Part shown: one piece after another, positions 60,757-64,000 of the stretch
How the letters are laid out: each line of letters starts with the position of its first letter
Numbering within the stretch: the stretch's first letter is position 1
Notes under the pieces: generated by a model
Database searches by the model: none
The model's input: only the letters and a program-made list of their open reading frames with translations
What the model was told of the DNA's origin: nothing
DNA from: Sergeia podlipaevii
Taxonomy: Eukaryota > Euglenozoa > Kinetoplastea > Trypanosomatida > Trypanosomatidae
Direction of reading: 5' to 3'
DNA: 64,000 nucleotides
Assembly: GCA_030849805.1 (NCBI GenBank)
Contig: JASANZ010002227.1
Location: 1,207-65,206, forward strand
Made by a program: the position numbers and the translations under genes

Positions 60757-63700
60757 ATGGAGAACCGGTTGGTTGCTCTTTCGGTCTTAGAGGATCTGAT
60801 CCACTGGCCGCTGCCTCCACGTGGTGGTGGCACAAGTACGTACACAGGTAGCCGCCCTGCCGGGGGTGAGGACGACAATGGTGGCGACGAGTACAGTGGA
60901 AATAGTGACTATAACAACAACAACAATATCCTCTCCGCTGGCGCCGTCGAGGACAATAATAGTGAACCCCGCGCACGCAAGCAGGCTCGCTATCGCGCTG
61001 TTCTTCAATTGCCATGTCTCTGTCTCAAGCTGGGACGTCGGTGGGTAGACTCAGAAGTAGTACCGTACCTGCTGCGCTGTGCCGAGGAGGAGGACCCGCA
61101 GCTCTCCTTTGTGGTCGGCATTACGATGCTTGGGCTGGCGCTGCCACGGAGGGTCACGGAGGCGGACCGCGAACGCGCTCAGAAGGACGTGGAAGCGGCG
61201 AGTAGTGCGCAGGTCAAGGCAGGAGCTAGGAAGGAGGGGGAGGACTCTACAACGCAGAAGGCTGGAGCCACGGGGGCAGTAAAGAACCCGCTCGATAACG
61301 TGTTTGTGACATCGTACTTCACGATTGATGAGCTCATGCCGGTGATAGAGGCATTGAGTGCTAGTCGCGAGGAGCGCACGCGCGCTTTTATTGCCCAGGT
61401 CATCATTCCCCACCTCGTCTTTGGCGTCAGCATCGAGAGAGATGGATCTCTTGAAGGGTGGGACCGCAAGTACCTCCCGGCGCATCTCTTTTCCTCAGCG
61501 GGTGGAGAGGAGGAAGGAGAAGAGGGCAGTGGAGACGCATTAAATACTAGTGCAGGTGTGGGGTATGATGAACTAGAGAGCAGTGCAGCTGTGCTTGCTC
61601 AACGCAACACCAGCGGCAATTGTAAGAGTAACCCTCTGCTTACCCTCAGCACACTGCAAGAGACGTTGAACTTTCTCTTTGACAGTGAGTACACAAACCT
61701 TTCAGGGCCCTTCTTTGCTTCTGAGCTTCTCGCGCGCTTTGCGTCTGGCAGTAGCGGAGCAGCAGATTCCGCAGGGAATGGTAGTGGCAGTGGCAGCACG
61801 ACGAGAATGAAAAGGCAGCAGCAGCCACACTGTCACCAGGATTCTCTTCTGCGTGGAGCTCCGCTGGAGTTGCATGGGATTTCGTACGCGCGAGATTGTC
61901 GTCCAAGCGGTGGTGCCAGGGCTGGTGGTGGCATGGACTTCTTCACGTTGAACGTGCAGGCACGTACACTCGTCGCAGATCTGAGCAGCTGGATGGGTGT
62001 CTTCACAGCCACCAGAGACGCGCAAACATCATCATCATCATCATCGTCGACTGCAGCGACGCCATCGATTTTGCAGCAGCGCAGGCAGCTCAGGAAGAAG
62101 AACGTGCTGTATGCGACGGACTACATTAGAGATAGCGAGTGTAGAGACGCGCTGCGAAATCGATGGCGCTCAGCACAGAAACTCTTTTCTCTTCTTCTCA
62201 AGTCGACCCACCCAGGCTCCGTGGCGGTCGCGGTGGAAGCCATTAGCATGCTTATTCAGACAGTCAACTGGGGACTGTCGCACCTTGACAGCATCGTGGC
62301 TCAAGAGGAAGAGCAAGAGAAAGAAAAGAGTAGGGAGAAGAAGGTGGAGGATAAGAAATCGGTGTCACAGCGCAGCAGCGCCGGTGTAGTGGTGGTTGGG
62401 GAACCACATACGCCGCTTTGCATTACGGCGGAGCTGGAGGCTTTCCGGTATGCAACCTCGCGACGGCACGTTACCTTTGCGCTGGCTTCGGCGTGTGCAG
62501 CGCGGCGTATGGTCGGGAGCGACATCACGCCACCACCAAGTGCTCAGCAGGTGACTGCGTTTGCTAAACCCGCACTGGTGGCTGCGCGTGACATTCTCTT
62601 TGGACTGCTTTGCTCTCATCACCTGCTTGTTCAGGTCCCCGTGTCTTCCTCCTCCTCCTCGGTCGAAAGCGGTGGAAAGAAGAAGCCTCCAAAGTCTTCA
62701 TCCGCGGTAAATAAAACAGTGCTGCAGCTTGGGTCCGGTCCATCGGAGCTCCGCGTAGCGCTCTTGTCGGCGTGGGATATCTGCTTTGCGTGTCAGCAGC
62801 CCGATGGAACGCCTGATGACGTGGCGTATCTGATGAACGGTAGAAGCGGTCTTGGCGGGTTCACCTCAGGAGCTGGAAGCCTCAACAGCACCGTTAACAT
62901 CAGTAGCGACAAAGCGACGGCTACAGCCACTTCGACGTTAATTGCACCGTTTTTGCGTCGAGGCTTCACCAACGCGGCCTCTTCTTTCCGCTTGCATCGC
63001 ACTCTGAGACTCACCATGTTGAACGTGCTACCCATGCTTCTTGACCTGCACGCGCTCTATCGCGACGACGCTGAAAACGATATCACTGCAAAGGGCGATA
63101 CCAGTAGTAGCAGTAGCAGTACGGCGTCACCATTCGACCGCTCCTCTCCATCCACATCGCCTTCTGCTTCTTCGTCGCCCGCCGCGTCCAGGGTGACGCT
63201 TGCGGTGGTGTGTCGCTTGCTCACACAGATCCTTACGCCGCCGTCTGTGTTGGCGAGCCTCATGCCAGAAGGCGATCAGTGCGCCTCTCCACGTTCTTCC
63301 AGCTTTGTATCCGGCGAGGAGAGCCCCGCCTCATTAGACTTTGAGCTCACCAACGTTGCGCTCGCGGCTATTCATCGCACCTTTGCCGAGATTGCGGCCG
63401 TCAGTACACATCTTGTGACGCTAGAGGTGAAGGCGCTCCTTTCCCCGCTCGCAACAGCAGTAACAGTAGGCAGTGATGGCTTTGAGAAGGCACTCTTGCA
63501 AGCGACGGAGGTCGCCACACAGGGTGCGGAGCTCCTTACGAAGAGGCTAGACGCAGTCTTTAGGCAATTATTTAATCTTTATCAGTCCTGTGTGAGGTAC
63601 GTCTCTGCCTACGCGGCTTGGAAGGCGCGCTGGCTGCTGGCGAGGCAACTGCCTGCTCTCACGAGTGCCTTCCTGCTGGTGCTGCTCCGCACCAGTGAAG

Positions 63701-64000
63701 CTGCCGCGACCCTCACCAACCACTCCAGCAGCGGTAGCAACATTGGGGCTGCCACGGCAGCTACGGAAAGCAGTGAACTTCAAGGGAAAGTTGGGAGCAT
63801 TTTGCAAAACGGGCTCTTCACGACCACGGCAAACTACTACTATCGTGTTTGCAAGCTCATGAGCGACGTGTGGGCGAGCACAGCTGCGGGGGGCGGGTCG
63901 CTATTTAATTGGGTGGATATTGAAGAGGAAGAAGAAGCGGAGGTGCGCAGTGTAGCGGCACCGTGTGCTGCGGGCATCTTCGCCTCCATTGTTCAAGCAT
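60757..64000 (+). CDS. HEAT-repeat-like protein, possible PP2A/PP4 scaffold relative (3' partial)
   Basis: An open frame from ATG 60757 to the end of the window with no stop; at least 1081 residues, and the C-terminus is missing. The first conserved part (about 66-125: RAVLQLPCLCLKLGRRWVDS then EVVPYLLRCAEEEDPQLSF) resembles the opening HEAT repeats of protein phosphatase scaffold subunits (PR65, PPP4R1), where a hydrophobic helix, a Gly, and (L/V)PFL...EDEVLL occur in that order. After it come helix-rich segments of similar flavour (for example around 183-235 and 460-500) separated by Ser-, Gly- and Glu-rich insertions. If correct, it would organise a serine/threonine phosphatase; the similarity rests on one or two repeats and other alpha-solenoids are possible. 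No signal or membrane segment. I checked the frame codon by codon only over the first 700 bases. Confidence 0.75.
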   Translation, partial: MENRLVALSVLEDLIHWPLPPRGGGTSTYTGSRPAGGEDDNGGDEYSGNSDYNNNNNILSAGAVEDNNSEPRARKQARYRAVLQLPCLCLKLGRRWVDSEVVPYLLRCAEEEDPQLSFVVGITMLGLALPRRVTEADRERAQKDVEAASSAQVKAGARKEGEDSTTQKAGATGAVKNPLDNVFVTSYFTIDELMPVIEALSASREERTRAFIAQVIIPHLVFGVSIERDGSLEGWDRKYLPAHLFSSAGGEEEGEEGSGDALNTSAGVGYDELESSAAVLAQRNTSGNCKSNPLLTLSTLQETLNFLFDSEYTNLSGPFFASELLARFASGSSGAADSAGNGSGSGSTTRMKRQQQPHCHQDSLLRGAPLELHGISYARDCRPSGGARAGGGMDFFTLNVQARTLVADLSSWMGVFTATRDAQTSSSSSSSTAATPSILQQRRQLRKKNVLYATDYIRDSECRDALRNRWRSAQKLFSLLLKSTHPGSVAVAVEAISMLIQTVNWGLSHLDSIVAQEEEQEKEKSREKKVEDKKSVSQRSSAGVVVVGEPHTPLCITAELEAFRYATSRRHVTFALASACAARRMVGSDITPPPSAQQVTAFAKPALVAARDILFGLLCSHHLLVQVPVSSSSSSVESGGKKKPPKSSSAVNKTVLQLGSGPSELRVALLSAWDICFACQQPDGTPDDVAYLMNGRSGLGGFTSGAGSLNSTVNISSDKATATATSTLIAPFLRRGFTNAASSFRLHRTLRLTMLNVLPMLLDLHALYRDDAENDITAKGDTSSSSSSTASPFDRSSPSTSPSASSSPAASRVTLAVVCRLLTQILTPPSVLASLMPEGDQCASPRSSSFVSGEESPASLDFELTNVALAAIHRTFAEIAAVSTHLVTLEVKALLSPLATAVTVGSDGFEKALLQATEVATQGAELLTKRLDAVFRQLFNLYQSCVRYVSAYAAWKARWLLARQLPALTSAFLLVLLRTSEAAATLTNHSSSGSNIGAATAATESSELQGKVGSILQNGLFTTTANYYYRVCKLMSDVWASTAAGGGSLFNWVDIEEEEEAEVRSVAAPCAAGIFASIVQA

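Noticed and set aside
1..64000. tRNA, rRNA, retrotransposon (ingi/SLACS-like) or CRISPR elements
   Set aside because: I looked for TPsiC-like GGTTCGA words with acceptor stems, reverse-transcriptase motifs and regularly spaced repeats in the gaps and saw none. A tRNAscan or RepeatMasker run could still find degenerate ones.

Overview
The window looks like nuclear DNA of a kinetoplastid protist, most likely a trypanosomatid. All 18 genes I can support lie on the + strand as one unidirectional array. None needs an intron. Each is preceded by a pyrimidine-rich tract and an AG, the layout expected for polycistronic transcription with trans-splicing. Coding DNA is visibly GC-richer than the intergenic DNA, which is dominated by (TA)n, (TTA)n, (TTG)n, (CT)n/(GA)n, (GT)n and homopolymer runs. 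TAA, TAG and TGA all end genes, so the standard code applies. I cannot name the genus. Intergenic spans are long (0.6-2.8 kb), and many proteins carry Gln, Ser, Ala or acidic low-complexity insertions.

Layout, left to right. (1) 1-6.5 kb: NOP16 (60S subunit biogenesis), NTF2 (Ran import) and an oversized adenosine-deaminase-superfamily enzyme with all catalytic motifs. (2) 8-15 kb: a 1645-residue protein kinase with a long disordered N-terminus carrying three copies of a hydrophobic-plus-acidic motif, then a probably mitochondrial TPR protein. (3) 16.4-27.8 kb: two adjacent large paralogues that both start MLPRR. They share an N-terminal and a C-terminal domain, but only the first carries a P-loop NTPase module and a histone-H1-like lysine-rich tail; the second has acidic arrays instead. 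(4) 29-32.6 kb: a DFRP1/Tma46-type protein without zinc fingers, and the flagellar dynein assembly factor DAW1/ODA16. (5) 34.2-38.7 kb: a tandem pair of divergent MTHFR-fold proteins sharing a 109-bp identical tract, a gene-conversion signature. (6) 41.4-49 kb: a large unrecognised low-complexity protein and a small protein with SPIRAL1/Jupiter-like motifs. (7) 50.7-64 kb: ADAT2 (tRNA A34 deaminase), a 65-residue single-TM protein, an AAAP amino-acid transporter, the pre-rRNA processing factor MRD1/RBM19, and a 3'-truncated HEAT-like protein running off the window.

In arrays of this kind neighbours are not expected to be functionally linked. The tandem paralogues at 16.4-27.8 kb and 34.2-38.7 kb are exceptions by descent and are the most interesting loci. 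No tRNA, rRNA, transposon or CRISPR was recognised. One strongly folded intergenic segment (55687-55761) is a candidate non-coding RNA. Two single Ns (47715 and 59878) mark assembly joins, the first flanked by a 55-bp duplicate that is probably an artefact.
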